Origin: REEB95 sp963762425 | Lineage (GTDB): Bacteria > Pseudomonadota > Alphaproteobacteria > ATCC43930 > CGMCC-115725 | Length of the DNA: 64,000 nt | Direction of reading: 5' to 3' | Assembly (NCBI GenBank): GCA_963762425.1 | Contig: CAVXKY010000001.1 | Coordinates: forward strand, 15,940-79,939 | Part shown: positions 14,815 to 25,932 of the stretch, piece after piece | Position numbering within the stretch: position 1 is the first letter of the stretch | Layout: each line of letters begins with the position of its first letter | Program-made: the position numbers and the translations under genes | The notes under the pieces: generated by a model | Databases searched by the model: none | Told to the model about the DNA's origin: nothing | Seen by the model: only the letters and a program-made list of their open reading frames with translations

Positions 14815-17800
14815 TTAGGCGGCGTCGCGGTAATCGCCCTTGAATCCCCGACGCAACAGCGCCAGCAGATCCTCGCGGCGGCGGCGTTGGAAGAACGCCA
14901 TGCCGAGGAGGGCGCTGCCGAAGAGCAGCCAGGCCGGGGGCTCGGGGATGCTTGGCGGCGAGGAAACCGGGACGTCGCCGAAAACAAAGTCGAACCCGGC
15001 CGCCTCGAGGCTGGCCGTGGACATGCCGAAGTCGAAGTCCAGGCCGCTGATCGCGCCGGTGAAGGTCCCGAGCGAGAGCAGCTTGTCGCTGAAGTAGTTA
15101 TCGAACGCCGCCAGCGAGGTGAAGGTCTGGGTGGGCACCAGGATGCCGGAACTGTCGGTCACCTCGAAGGTGAGGCTGAACGTGCCCGCCAGGTTGGTGC
15201 CGCCCGCAGGCTCGAGCAGGCCGGCAACGAGCTGATAGGAACCCGCCACTGGCGACGCCAAATTGTAGATGAGGTTGGTGTTGTAGCTCATCAAGCCGGA
15301 ACTCGGGGCCTTCTGCTGGAGCGCCAGCGAGCCGATGCCCAGAGTGTTGGATGCGTTCAGCACCGAGCTGACCACCGGGTAGTTGGCGGGGGTGAGCCCG
15401 CTCACCACCGGCTGGACGGCGCCGAGCGCGTAAGCGTTGGGCGTGCCCGAGGTGATGGTGATCTGCGGCGTGGCCGGGCTTACCGACCAGGATGTGCCAG
15501 TCGAGGTGACGGTTTGCGAGCTGACGGTCTGGTTGACGCCACCCGAGACGAATGCCGTCGCGGCGGCGTTGCCTTGGATGCTCGCATTTCCGGCGAAGTT
15601 GGTGCTGTTGCTTTGGGCGATGGCGTTGCCGCTGCCGCCAGTCGAAGTAGCGAGCGCCGTCGCGGTGTTGGCCGAGCTGGGCACGCCCGCGGCGGTGCCG
15701 AAGGTGTTCGCGGTGGCATTAGCATTGGCCGCGCCACCGAGAGCGTTGTTGGTGGCCGTCGCCGTCGAATTGGCGAAGCCGCCCACGCCGTTGCTGGCGC
15801 CGGTGCCGCCCATGCCGCCAGTCGCGATGGCATTGGCCGTCACGGCATTCATTGCGTCGTCGTTGGTGGCAGTGGCCATGGAGGTAGAAGTGCCGCCATT
15901 GCCGCCATTGCCGCCGCCGGTGGCGTTACCGCCATTGCCGCCGGTGCCGCTGGCATTGGCCGAGATGACGCCGGTGGATGTCGCGCCGCCCGCGGTCGAG
16001 CTCGCGGTGGCCATGCCGCCAGCGCCGCCATTGCCGCCGGCCGTGCCGGATCCGCCATTGCCGCCGATGCCGGCAACCGCGTAGGAGCTTTGCCCGTTGC
16101 CGGTGACGGTGTTGGTGGCCATAGCGTTGCCGCCATCGCCGCCGGGGCCGTCATTGCCGCCATTGCCGCCGACCGCGTAGGTGAGGCTGGATGTAACGGT
16201 GGTCAGGATGGGCGCGACGCTGACGCCGTTCTGGCCGGGGGCGCCGTTGCCGCCCAGCTGCGAGAAGGTGTTGACGACGCCGTGGCCAAAATTGGCTAGG
16301 GTGTCGATGTAGTCGGTGCCGCTGACGCTGTGGCCCGAGAGGTAGAGATCGCTCGAATCGCCGAGGTTGATCATCTGGGCGATGTTGAAGTCGCCCGAAA
16401 TGCCGCCGGCGGTCGAGTGGATGAAGTCGAAGCTGCCCGCGACCGCGCCGGGGATGGTGGGCACGACGGTGAGCGTGCCGCCCAATTGCGCCGCGGCGGT
16501 GTTGGTGATCGCGTCATAGGTGAGGCCTGCGTTGGCCGGCCCGCCCGCGCCCATCACGTCCATGTAGAGCGTGTTGTTGGCGCCGAAGACCATGGTGCCG
16601 GTGCTCGCGATTCCCGCCACGCTGCCGGTGCCGAGCGGGTAGTTGGCCCCCGGATTGTTGACGAAGGTGCCCGAGGTCAAATCCGGATTGTTCGGATTCG
16701 GCGCCGAGGACGACGTGCTGCCGGGCGACAGGCTGGACGTCTGGGTCGGGCTGGTGCCGTTGAAAATCACGGAGGTACCGCCGTAGTTGCCGGTGCCCGC
16801 GACCGGGCCGGTGAGCGTGAGGCCGGCGCCGCTGCCGGTGATGCCGGGGACGGCGTTGCTTTGGGGCACGTTGTTGTAGACCGGGCCGTTGACCGTGCCG
16901 GAGCCGTTCAAATTGCCGTTCTCGATGTCGGTGAGGGCTTGCGTCCAGACGCCGTCGACCTGCGTCAGGCTGCTCGCGCCGGTCTGGGTGTAGGTGCCGG
17001 TGCCGCCGATCGTGGTGAGCGCGGCGCCCGACTGGATGTTCACCTGGCCACCATCCGAGTTGGTGAAGGTGCCGTCGTTGTTGATGGTGCCGCCGCCGGT
17101 GTAGTTGGTGATGACGCCGGCCTGGTTCTCCAGCGTGCTGGTGGCGTCGTTGTTGATCGTCGCGCTAGTGCGGTTGCTGAGGATTGCCGGTGTTCAGCAG
17201 CAGCCCGCCGTTGGTGTTGGACAGGCTGGCGCTGTCCGTGTTGTTGAGCGTGCCGTCGTTTTCGATCGCCGTGGAGAGCGCCGGCGTGCCGGTCCCGTCA
17301 TTGGAGATGGACGCGCCCGAGCCGGAGTTGGCGATCATGCCGCCCGCCAGGTTCTGGAAGTAGGCGCCGAGGTTATTGAGGATGCTGCCGTTGTTGGTGA
17401 TGACGCCGGTCGGCTGGTTGTGGAAGATGGCGTTGGCGCCAGAGTTGGTGATCGTGCTGGGCGTGTTGTCGTTGGTGATATTGGCGTAGTTGTCGAACTG
17501 CGCCAGGCCCGTGCCGGTGCCGTCGTTGAGGATGGCACCACCCGCGGTGTTATTGATCGTCCCGGTGGGGTTGAGCGAAGTGCCGTTCGAGAACTCCGCC
17601 GTGCTGGTGCTGCTGGCGCCGGCGACGTTGCCGCTGTTGGTGAGCGAGGCGGAGTTGTCGATGGTGCCGCCGTTGTTGGTAAAGCTGGTCGTGACGTTGA
17701 TCGCGCCGGTGTTGTCGGCGAGGTTCTGGAACGTCGAACCATTTTCGTTGACGATCTTGCCTTCGTTGGTCATCACCGACTGGTTCTGGTTGGTGATGGT

Positions 17801-20735
17801 CGCGGCGCTGGTCAAGCCGTTGGTGATGACGCCGGTCGCGGCGTTGTCGAAGGTCGAACCCGACCCGCTGCTGGTGATAGTGGCGCCGGCATCGTTGTTG
17901 ATCGCGCCGGCGTTGTTGACCGTGCTCGGGTCGTTCAGGAACACTGCCGAACTGCCGAGGTTGTTAAAGATGGCGGTCACGGCATTGGTGAAGGTAGCGC
18001 CGTCCTGGTTGGTGAACTGCCCGAAGTTAGTGAGGGTCGCGCTGAGCTGGTTGATGAAGCTGGACGCATCGTTGAGGATGCCGCTCGAGGCGTTGTTGGT
18101 GATGAGGGCGCTGTTCTGGTTGGTGAAGGTGCCGCCATTGGTGTTGGAAATGCCGTCGAGCGTGCCAGCGGTCTGATGCGTGCTGTTGTTGGTGATCGAG
18201 CTGCCGGCTGCCGTCGTTGGTGAATGTGGCCTGGTTGTTGATCGTGCCGGTGCCGTTATTGGCGATCTGGGCGCCGTTCAGGTTGCTGAAGCTGGCGCCG
18301 GAGAGGTTCGCGACCGCGCCAGTGTTGGTGATCGTGGAGCCCGCATCCTCGCTGGTGAAATGGGCGCCGCTGTCGTTCTGGAGTGTGCCGGCGTTGTTGA
18401 TCTGCCCGCCATTCTGGTTGAAGAACTGGGCAAGGGTGCCGCCGGTGTTCTGAATCAGCGCGCCCAAATCGTTGGTGAGCGTCGCAGCGATGTTGCTGAA
18501 GGTTGTGACGGCCACACCTGTCCCGTTGTTGATCAACGAGCTGCCGCTCTCATTGTGCAAGAGAGTGCCGGGGCCGACATTCGCGATCTCGCCGCCGGTC
18601 AAATTGGTGATCGCGCCCTGGTTGATGAGCGTCGAGGTGCCCTGGTTGGTGAGCGTGGCTTGGTTCTCGTTGGTGATGGTGCCGGTGGCGCTGTTGGTCA
18701 GGATTGAAGAGCCCTGGTTGTAGAACTGCGCACTCGCACCGGTGTTATCGATCCCACCGGTGTTCGTCAGCGTGCCAGAGCCCTGGTTATAGACTTGGGC
18801 CGAGTTGTTGAAGCTGCCGCTATTGGTGAGCGCCGCCGTGCCGGTGTTAGTGATCTGGCCGCCCGACAGGTTGTTGAGCGTGCCGCTGTTGGTGAACTCG
18901 GTGTTATGGCCGCTGTTGAGGATCTGGGCGCCGGTATCATTAGTGAGGGTGCCCTCGTTGCTCAAGATGCTGTGGCCGCTGCCGCTACTAAAGGTGTTCT
19001 CGATCATAGCTAGGGCGCCGGTGTTCTCAAGCAGCCCCGATGCGTTATCGAGCACGGCGTTCAACATGTTCATAATGGTGCTGGAACCGGTGGTGCCGTT
19101 GTTGGTCAGCGTGCCACCCGAATTCTGGATCTCGCTGCCCGTCCCCATGTTGAGGATGCCGGCGCCATTTGTGTTGGTGAAGTTCGAGCCTGTGCCGGTA
19201 TTGGTGATCTGACCGCCGGCCGAGTTCATGATCAGCGTGCCGGGGTCGGTGTTGGTGAAACTCGCGCCGGACGCATTGGCGATCGTGCCGCCGGCATTGT
19301 TGATCTGCGCCGCATCCTGGTTGCTGAAGGTTGCATTAGCGCCCGTATTGGTGATCAGGCCACCACTGTTGTTATTGATGGTCGATGCGTCGTTGACGAA
19401 GCTCGCGGTGCCCGGACCGGCGCCATTGTTGGTGATGGTCGAGCTGTTGGTGATGGTGCCGCCGACAGTATTCTCGAATAGCGCAGTGCCCGCGCCAGTG
19501 GTGCCGTTGTTTGTAATGGTAGCGCCGGTCTTGTTGGTGATGGTGCCACCATCGTTGTTGAAGGTGGTAGTCCCTGCGGCGCCTGCGTTATTTTGGATCG
19601 CGGCGTTCTGCTCATTGGTGATGGCTCCCTCGTTGGTGAAGGAGGACTGGTCGGAATTGATGAGTTGGGTGCCGATGCCCGTATTGTCGATGGTGCCGGT
19701 CGAAGTGTTGTCGAAGGTCGAGCCCGCGCCTGTGCTGGTAATGGTCCCGCCGCCCGAATTGTTGATGGCGCCGTTGTTCACGACCGAGGACGGATCGTTG
19801 AGGAACGTGCCGGTGTTGTTCCAGGTGCCATTGTTGGTGAAGATGGCGCCGGATTCGTTCAACATGTTGCCGGTCGCGTTATTGTTGAAAGTGGCGCCGA
19901 CTTCGTTGGTGAAGATAGCGCCCAGAGCATTAACGAATTGGCCCTTGCCCGAGGAGCCGTCATTGGTGAAGGTGGCGCCGGACGCGTTGTCGTAGTGCGT
20001 GCCCGAGCCGGTATTGGTGAAGTTGCAGGGCCCGGTGTTGTTGAAGGTCGAGCCGCCGCTGGTGTTGGTTAAAGTTGAGCCGCCGCTATTGGTGGCGCCG
20101 CCGCAACCGCCGCCACTGGGGCTGTTAGTCGCCTGCACTGTGGAAGCTAGAATAAGATATGGGCCGCTGGGCCCCTCGGCGCTGGTATAGACGCTGCCGA
20201 GGTTGCCTGGAAAAATATCGGTATTACTCAATTGGGTAAAATCGATGTAGATATTGTAGCCCGCAACCGAACTTTGCAACTCTGAGAAATTAAACGCCCC
20301 GGACGTATAGGTGATGCCGTTGTAGGTGAAGGTGGGTCCGGTATAGACGGCATTGGATACACTTGGATTAAACGAGGTGAAGTTCGTCGTCGTGCCGAAC
20401 CCAGTCGAGACGATGGATCCACTTAAGGCAGTCTGAGTAGTCCAGTCGAAATCAAGCGTGCCCGACACCGTGCCGCCAGCAGGCGTTTGGGTCGTGGATA
20501 AATCCCAGGCTACAGGCGAAAAGTTGTAATCGATGATGTTATCGGCGTGGGCGGAGCCGGCCCACAAAGCAAAAGTGGCGCCGACCACCGCTGGCAGTTG
20601 GCGTAACAGAGCAGCCCTTGCTCGATTTCCCCTCGCTACGCCGGTGTTGGGCACATTTGGTAGCGTCGGCGCGATGTTGCGCGCCGCAGCGATAGCGCTT
20701 GTGCGCCTGGCGATGATCTTGGCGGATACCTTCAT
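14815..20735 (-). CDS. Giant repeat-rich PEP-CTERM surface protein, split by two +1 frameshifts
   Basis: Start MKVSAKIIAR (20735) has GGAGAAG upstream. Restoring frame near 18205 (one extra base around GGCAGCCGGCAG) and near 17195 (around ACCGGCAATC) gives about 1972 aa. Order: a basic signal sequence ending GSAHA|DN; a domain of about 150 residues (DYNFSPVAWDLS...); roughly 1000 residues of degenerate 12-20 residue Asn/Thr repeats (F-x-N-x-x-G-x-I-T-N-T/S-G); a PE_PGRS-like Gly/Asn-rich tract (GGNGGNDGPGGDGGN); a beta-rich domain; and a C-terminal sorting signal with PEPPAWLLF, a membrane helix and RRRR. PEP-CTERM proteins are processed by exosortase, which is not in this window. The sequence is broken as given; a single gene is inferred. 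Confidence 0.75.
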
Positions 20736-21106
20736 GACCACTTCTCCTATTCCCTGTTTGCGAGCGGACCGCGGATTGCCCCGAGGGGGGAGGGACTTTC
20801 CGCGGCCGCCGCAGCGACCTGACAAGCGATACGGGGAGAGGGGAAGCGGCCGGCGAGAGGGGTGCCGGCTTTAGTGAAGGGCGCGCGAACGCGCGGATCC
20901 TTCGGGTCGATGCTTTCCTTTTCCTCGTACAGACCTGATCGGTCTTTTGTTATGGTTTCGAAACTATTCGGGAATAATATTAAAATCAATTCAAAGTAAT
21001 GGTTAATTTATCGAAAAGTATAGTTAAAACGAATACTTATGGTTAAACGATCTATGCTTATGGTTAAATTAACCATGCTTCGGCTGGGGCGCGGTATAGA
21101 AGCGCC
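20736..21106. other. Divergent intergenic region, AT-rich in its right half
   Basis: It contains the leader of the PEP-CTERM gene (with a GCCGGC...GCCGGC hairpin near 20850-20870) and, nearer the transpeptidase gene, an AT-rich block with repeated ATGGTTAA, listed separately. Confidence 0.5.
20999..21076. promoter_or_regulatory. Cluster of four ATGGTTAA/TTAACCAT octamers (CtrA-like)
   Basis: ATGGTTAA occurs at 20999-21006, 21039-21046 and 21060-21067, and TTAACCAT at 21069-21076. The last two form a perfect 17-bp palindrome. TTAACCAT is known as a CtrA recognition half-site in alphaproteobacteria. The cluster ends 30 bases before the L,D-transpeptidase start and could also act on the divergent surface-protein gene. 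Binding is inferred from sequence only. Confidence 0.5.
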
Positions 21107-21601
21107 ATGGATCTGATCGTCGAACCCGCTGGCTGGGCGCTGTGGGGTGAGAAGCGGCTGCGCTGCGCCTTGGGCCGCGCCGGAATATCGCGGCAGAAGC
21201 GCGAAGGCGACGGCGCTTCGCCGGCGGGAAGCTTTCTCATGCGGCGTCTCTTCTATCGCGCCGACCGTATCGCCCGGCCCGCGAGCGGATTAGCCATGCA
21301 GGCGATCACGCTCGCCGACGGCTGGTGCGACGATCCGGGCGATGCCGCCTATAACAGGCCGGTCGCGCTCCCTTATAAGGCGCGCGCCGAGCGGCTGTGG
21401 CGCGAGGACGGGCTTTACGACCTGGTGGTGCCGTTGGGATACAACGACGATCCGGTCGTGCCGGGCAAGGGCAGCGCGATTTTCCTGCACATCGCCCGCG
21501 GCGATTACGGCCCGACCGAAGGCTGCGTCGCGTTGTCCCGCGCCGATTTGCTCGAGGTTCTCAAGGGCGCCGATGCTGGCTCGCGCGTGGTGATCGGTTA
21601 A
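21107..21601 (+). CDS. L,D-transpeptidase (YkuD) family protein
   Basis: The 164-aa protein is a compact YkuD domain with the catalytic signature HIARGDYGPTEGCVALSR near residues 126-143 (His, Gly, then the nucleophilic Cys in T-x-G-C). The N-terminal half has GRAGISRQKREGDGASPAGSF, typical of the L,D-transpeptidase-like branch of alphaproteobacteria that lacks a clear signal peptide. L,D-transpeptidases make 3-3 peptidoglycan cross-links or attach proteins to peptidoglycan. Export of this one is not evident. Octamer repeats upstream suggest cell-cycle control. Confidence 0.85.
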   Translation: MDLIVEPAGWALWGEKRLRCALGRAGISRQKREGDGASPAGSFLMRRLFYRADRIARPASGLAMQAITLADGWCDDPGDAAYNRPVALPYKARAERLWREDGLYDLVVPLGYNDDPVVPGKGSAIFLHIARGDYGPTEGCVALSRADLLEVLKGADAGSRVVIG

Positions 21602-21730
21602 TCATATTTCGACCGCTGCGACAGCAACGGCGATGGCAACCCAGAAAGCCAGTACGCCAATAAGGAATATTGCCAACCCGATATTCTTCGAGCGCCATTC
21701 GTTGGGTTCACTATGATCGCTGTGATACAT
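21602..21730 (-). CDS. Small single-pass membrane protein, 42 aa
   Basis: ATG at 21730 is preceded by GAAGGAAG. Residues 1-16 are polar (MYHSDHSEPNEWRSKN) and residues 17-42 are almost wholly hydrophobic (IGLAIFLIGVLAFWVAIAVAV), predicting a C-terminal membrane anchor with a short cytoplasmic head. The stop abuts the convergent L,D-transpeptidase stop. No family is recognised. Confidence 0.55.
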   Translation of the reverse strand: MYHSDHSEPNEWRSKNIGLAIFLIGVLAFWVAIAVAVAAVEI

Positions 21731-21941
21731 GGCTTCCTTCAGCTTTCTCCCTCGGGAGATCACTACAGAGCAAAGCACGTGCCAATGTGAGAAAACCTAG
21801 AGAAATTGAGATCGGTGAGTAACCTTTGTCAAATGCGCCGACGGAAATCAGTTAAGGACTTTCAGGGCTTTAAGGGAAACGTCATTAACTGCGCGCGCGG
21901 CGTGAACAATTCAGGGCCGCATCATTTCGTTTCTACGACGG

Positions 21942-22632
21942 CTACCGATTACCAAAAATCGCGCTGCCGACGCGTATCGTGGTGGCGCCCGCCTTGATCG
22001 CCGCCTCGAAATCGGCGCTCATGCCCATGCTGAGCTGCGTCAGGCCGTTGCGTCGGGCGATCCCGGCCAGTTGGGAGAAATGCGGCGCGGGATTTTCACC
22101 GACCGGAGGAATGCACATCAGGCCTTGGACCGGCAGATTCCAGCGCGAACGGCAGGAATTGATGAATTCATCGGCATCCTTGGGCGCGATCCCGGCCTTC
22201 TGCTGCCTCGTTACCGGTATTGACCTGGACGAGACAGGCGGGAAAGCGGCCGGTCTTTTCCATGGCATGAGCCAGCGCCTCGGCCAGTTTGGGCCGGTCG
22301 ACGGTTTCGATCACGTCGAACAAGGCAACCGCGTCCTTGGCCTTGTTGGTCTGCAACGGGCCGACCAGATGCAAGACCAGATCGGGAAAACGGGATTTGA
22401 GAGGCCGGTATTTGGCTTGGGCCTCTTGCACCCGGTTCTCGCCGAAGACGCGCTGGCCCAGGGCCAAGGCCGCTTCGATGGCGGCGGCGTCCTGGGTTTT
22501 GGAAATCGCCACCAGCGTAATTCCGGCGGGGTCGCGGCCGGATTCCGCCGCGGCCCGATTGAGCCGGGCGCGGACACCGGCCAGAGCGCCGGCGATATAA
22601 CCTAAGTCTTTGGAATCGCTTGAGTTTTCCAT
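21942..22632 (-). CDS. yggS: YggS/PLPBP family pyridoxal phosphate homeostasis protein (one +1 frameshift)
   Basis: Start MENSSDSKDLG at 22632 follows GGGAGA. The first frame covers VRARLNRAAAESGRDPAGITLVAISKTQ (with the PLP lysine in SKTQ), FGENRVQEAQAK, HLVGPLQTNKAK and VQVNTG. The second covers KAGIAP, GLMCIPPVGENP and LSMGMSADFEAAI...RVGSAIFG. Removing one base of the CC at 22206-22207 joins them exactly at NTGNEQQKAGIAP and gives 229 aa, the family length. The protein binds PLP without catalysis and buffers free PLP. The frameshift is probably a sequence error. Confidence 0.85.
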
Positions 22633-22762
22633 ATTCTCCCAATCCGTGCGCCGGTCCGGATGGTGAAGACATAGCGACATAGCGGGGATGTTGGGTATAA
22701 GATTAATGCCAAACCCGGACCGAAAAGGTTCCGGGGGGAGAGCCTTCGAGGAGCCGCTGGTC

Positions 22763-23341
22763 ATGTCCGCGAGAATTGCGTTTTTGTGCCTGTCCGCCGG
22801 GCTGCTGCTGTCCGGCTGCGGCATATTCAACCGGCCCGACAACGGCACCGATCCCGACGCGCAACGCCGCGCCGAGGATCCCTATCACACCGATCCGAAA
22901 TACATGAATCCCGACGAATATAACCGCAACATGGACGGCAAGAACACCTCGATCATCTCCATGATGTTCAGCAACAACGACACCGCCGGCAACACCGGCG
23001 GCGGCGGACCGGGAATCGGCGTCAATTCCTTCCTCTGGCACGCCTCGCTCGACACGGTTTCCTTCATGCCCTTGGCCTCGGCCGATCCCTTCGGCGGCAC
23101 CATCATCACCGATTGGTACAGCCCGCCCGCCTCGCCGAACGAGCGCTTCAAGATCAACGTCTTCATCCTCGGCCGCGAATTGCGCGCCGACGGCGTGAAG
23201 ACCAGCGTGTTCCGCCAGAAGCGCGACGACAAGACCGGCACCTGGGTCGACGCCGAGGTGGACAAGAACACCGCCGGCGATCTCGAGAACGCCATCCTCT
23301 CGCGCGCCCGGCAGATGCGTCTGAGCACGGCGCAGAAATAA
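22763..23341 (+). CDS. DUF3576 family lipoprotein
   Basis: Start MSARIAFLC (22763) has CGAGGAG upstream. The signal peptide ends in a clear lipobox LLLSGC, so the 192-aa product is a lipoprotein. The conserved region includes GIGVNSFLWHASLDTVSFMPLASADPFGG and TDWYSPP...ERFKINVFILGRELRADGVKTSVF, as in the DUF3576 proteins found immediately before leuS in many alphaproteobacteria. It is presumed to act in the outer envelope next to LptE-dependent lipopolysaccharide assembly; the biochemical role is unknown. It is the first gene of a rightward DUF3576-leuS-lptE-holA unit. Confidence 0.9.
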   Translation: MSARIAFLCLSAGLLLSGCGIFNRPDNGTDPDAQRRAEDPYHTDPKYMNPDEYNRNMDGKNTSIISMMFSNNDTAGNTGGGGPGIGVNSFLWHASLDTVSFMPLASADPFGGTIITDWYSPPASPNERFKINVFILGRELRADGVKTSVFRQKRDDKTGTWVDAEVDKNTAGDLENAILSRARQMRLSTAQK

Positions 23342-23367
23342 CCTCAGGCCGAGCGTTCCCACGCCCG

Positions 23368-25932
23368 ATGGCGCGGTATAACGCCAAGGAAACCGAAGAG
23401 AAATGGCAGGCGATCTGGCGCGAGCGTAACAGCTTCGCGGTCGAAACCGACCCTGCCCGTCCCAAATATTACGTGTTGGAGATGTTCCCCTATCCCTCGG
23501 GGAAGCTCCATGTCGGCCATGTGCGCAACTACACCATGGGCGACGTGGTGGCGCGCTACAAGCGCGCGCAGGGATTCAACGTGCTGCACCCGATGGGCTG
23601 GGACGCCTTCGGCCTGCCGGCCGAGAACGCCGCCATATCCTCCAAAACCCACCCCAAGGACTGGACGCTTTCCAACATCGCCGTCATGCGCGATCAGTTG
23701 AAGCGCATGGGCATCGCCTATGACTGGCGGCGCGAGATCGCCACCTGCCATCCGGACTACTACAAGCACGAACAGAAGATGTTCCTGGATTTCCTCAAGG
23801 CGGGCCTCGCCTACCGCAAGGAGTCCTGGGTCAACTGGGACCCCGAGGAGAACACCGTGCTCGCCAACGAGCAGGTGATCGACGGGCGCGGCTGGCGCTC
23901 GGGCGCGCCGGTCGAGAAGAAGCTGCTCTCGCAGTGGTTCCTGAAGATCACCGATTTCGCCGCCGAGCTGGTGGACGCGCTCAAGGATTTGCCGCGCTGG
24001 CCCGAACGCGTGCGGCTGATGCAGGAGAACTGGATCGGGCGGTCGGAAGGCGCGCGCGTATTCTTTTCCATCGCCGGCAAGACGGACAAACTCGAAGTCT
24101 TCACCACAAGGCCCGACACGCTGTTCGGCGCTTCGTTCCTCGCCGTCGCGCCCAACCACAAGCTGGCCGAGGAGCTTGCCAAAAGCGATCCGAAGCTCGC
24201 GGCGTTCATCGCCGAATGCAACCGCATGGGCACCAGCGAGGCGGCGCTCGAACAGGCGGAGAAGAAAGGCCATCTGACATCGGTCAAGGCGGTGCATCCT
24301 TTCGACCCCGATTGGCAGCTTCCGGTCTATGTCGCCAATTTCGTGCTGATGGAATACGGCACCGGCGCGATCTTCGGCTGTCCGGCGCATGACCAGCGCG
24401 ATTTGGATTTCGCGCGCAAATACAAACTGCCCGTCACGCCGGTGGTGGTGCCGTCCGACATCGATGCGGTGAACAAGGTCTTGACCGGCATCAACCGGGG
24501 CGAGGCCTATACCGGCGACGGCGTCCATATCAATTCGCGCTTTCTCGACAAGCTCGACGTGGCGGCGGCCAAGGGCGAGGCGATCGCCAGGCTTGAACAA
24601 CTCGGATCGGGCCAGGGCGCCATCGTCTGGCGGCTCAGGGATTGGGGCGTGTCGCGCCAGCGTTATTGGGGCTGCCCGATCCCGGTGATCCATTGCGGAA
24701 AATGCGGCATCGTGCCGGTGCCGGAAAAGGATTTGCCGGTGAAGCTGCCGGACGACGTGACCTTCGACCAGCCGGGCAATCCGCTCGCCCGCCACCCCAC
24801 CTGGAAACACGTCGCCTGCCCGACATGCAAGGGAAAGGCCGAGCGCGAAACCGACACCTTCGACACCTTCTTTGAGAGCTCCTGGTATTTCGCGCGATTT
24901 TGTTCGCCCCGCTCCAAAACTGCCTTCGAGCGCCGGGACGTCGATTACTGGATGCCGGTCGACCAGTATATCGGCGGCATCGAGCACGCCGTGCTGCATT
25001 TGCTCTATTCGCGCTTCTTCACCCGCGCCTTGGAGCGTTGCGGCTATTGGAAGCTCGAGGAACCCTTCGCCGGCTTGTTCACCCAGGGCATGGTTTGCCA
25101 CGAGACCTACCGCGACCAGGATGGCCATTGGCTCTTTCCCGAGGAGGTCCATCGAGACGATTCGGGCCGCCTGACCGGCCCCGGCGGCGGAACCGTGACC
25201 GCCGGCCGGCTCGAGAAAATGTCCAAGTCCAAGAAGAACGTGGTCGGGCTCGAATCGATCGTCGAGGCCTTCGGCGCCGATACGGCGCGGCTTTATCTCC
25301 TGTCCGACAGCCCGCCCGAACGCGATCTGGAATGGACCGACGCCGGCATCGAGGGCGCCTGGCGCTATGCCAACCGGCTGTGGCGGCTGGTGTCCGAAAG
25401 ACCCTCGCCCTTGCCGCCGCCCGGTGCCAAAATGCCCAACGACTTGTCCGGGGACGACCAGAGGTTGCGCCGCGTGACCCACCAGACCATTGCTTTCGTC
25501 ACCGAGGATCTCGACCGCTTCCATTTCAACAAGGCGGTGGCGCGGCTGCGCGAGCTCACCAACGCCGTCGAGGAGACGGCCCAAGCCTCGGGCGCGGTTG
25601 TGCGCGAGGCGATCGAGGCGGCGGTGCGCCTGCTGGCGCCGATGATGCCGCATCTCGCCGAGGAATTGTGGCAGGCGCTGGGGCATGAAAAAATTCTGGT
25701 CGACGAACCCTGGCCCAAGGCGGACCCGGCCTTGACCCTGGCCGAGACGGTGACGCTGGCGGTGCAGGTGAACGGCAAGCTCCGGGGCACGGTCGAACTG
25801 CCGCGCGACGCCGGCGAGGGCGATGCCCAGGCCGCGGCGCTGGCGCTGCCCAACGTGATCAGCGCGCTCGGCGGCAAGACGCCGCGCAAGACCATCGTCG
25901 TGCCGAACAGGATCGTCAATGTCGTGGTCTAG
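23368..25932 (+). CDS. leuS: Leucine--tRNA ligase
   Basis: The 854-aa product is a full class Ia synthetase. The HIGH-type motif is HVGH in YPSGKLHVGHVRNYTMGD. The CP1 editing domain carries FTTRPDTLFGA and GTGAIFGCPAHDQRD. A zinc-like CXXC pair occurs in HCGKCG and ACPTCKG, and the KMSKS loop is EKMSKSKKNV. It charges tRNA-Leu in the cytoplasm. ATG at 23368 is chosen because the protein then starts MARYNAKETEEKWQAIW, the conserved family start, although the frame extends upstream. The 3' end overlaps lptE by 14 bases, indicating translational coupling. Confidence 0.98.
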   Translation: MARYNAKETEEKWQAIWRERNSFAVETDPARPKYYVLEMFPYPSGKLHVGHVRNYTMGDVVARYKRAQGFNVLHPMGWDAFGLPAENAAISSKTHPKDWTLSNIAVMRDQLKRMGIAYDWRREIATCHPDYYKHEQKMFLDFLKAGLAYRKESWVNWDPEENTVLANEQVIDGRGWRSGAPVEKKLLSQWFLKITDFAAELVDALKDLPRWPERVRLMQENWIGRSEGARVFFSIAGKTDKLEVFTTRPDTLFGASFLAVAPNHKLAEELAKSDPKLAAFIAECNRMGTSEAALEQAEKKGHLTSVKAVHPFDPDWQLPVYVANFVLMEYGTGAIFGCPAHDQRDLDFARKYKLPVTPVVVPSDIDAVNKVLTGINRGEAYTGDGVHINSRFLDKLDVAAAKGEAIARLEQLGSGQGAIVWRLRDWGVSRQRYWGCPIPVIHCGKCGIVPVPEKDLPVKLPDDVTFDQPGNPLARHPTWKHVACPTCKGKAERETDTFDTFFESSWYFARFCSPRSKTAFERRDVDYWMPVDQYIGGIEHAVLHLLYSRFFTRALERCGYWKLEEPFAGLFTQGMVCHETYRDQDGHWLFPEEVHRDDSGRLTGPGGGTVTAGRLEKMSKSKKNVVGLESIVEAFGADTARLYLLSDSPPERDLEWTDAGIEGAWRYANRLWRLVSERPSPLPPPGAKMPNDLSGDDQRLRRVTHQTIAFVTEDLDRFHFNKAVARLRELTNAVEETAQASGAVVREAIEAAVRLLAPMMPHLAEELWQALGHEKILVDEPWPKADPALTLAETVTLAVQVNGKLRGTVELPRDAGEGDAQAAALALPNVISALGGKTPRKTIVVPNRIVNVVV

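Noticed and set aside
14840..20190. Long rightward frames rich in Gly/Ala/Arg or Val/Leu opposite the PEP-CTERM gene
   Set aside because: Composition is that of complemented Asn/Thr/Gly repeats; no start signals; the minus-strand protein has a coherent signal peptide and sorting signal.
4035..20735. CRISPR array in the repeat-rich region
   Set aside because: Repeats are in-frame protein repeats or dispersed hairpins; there are no regularly spaced identical repeats with unique spacers and no cas genes.
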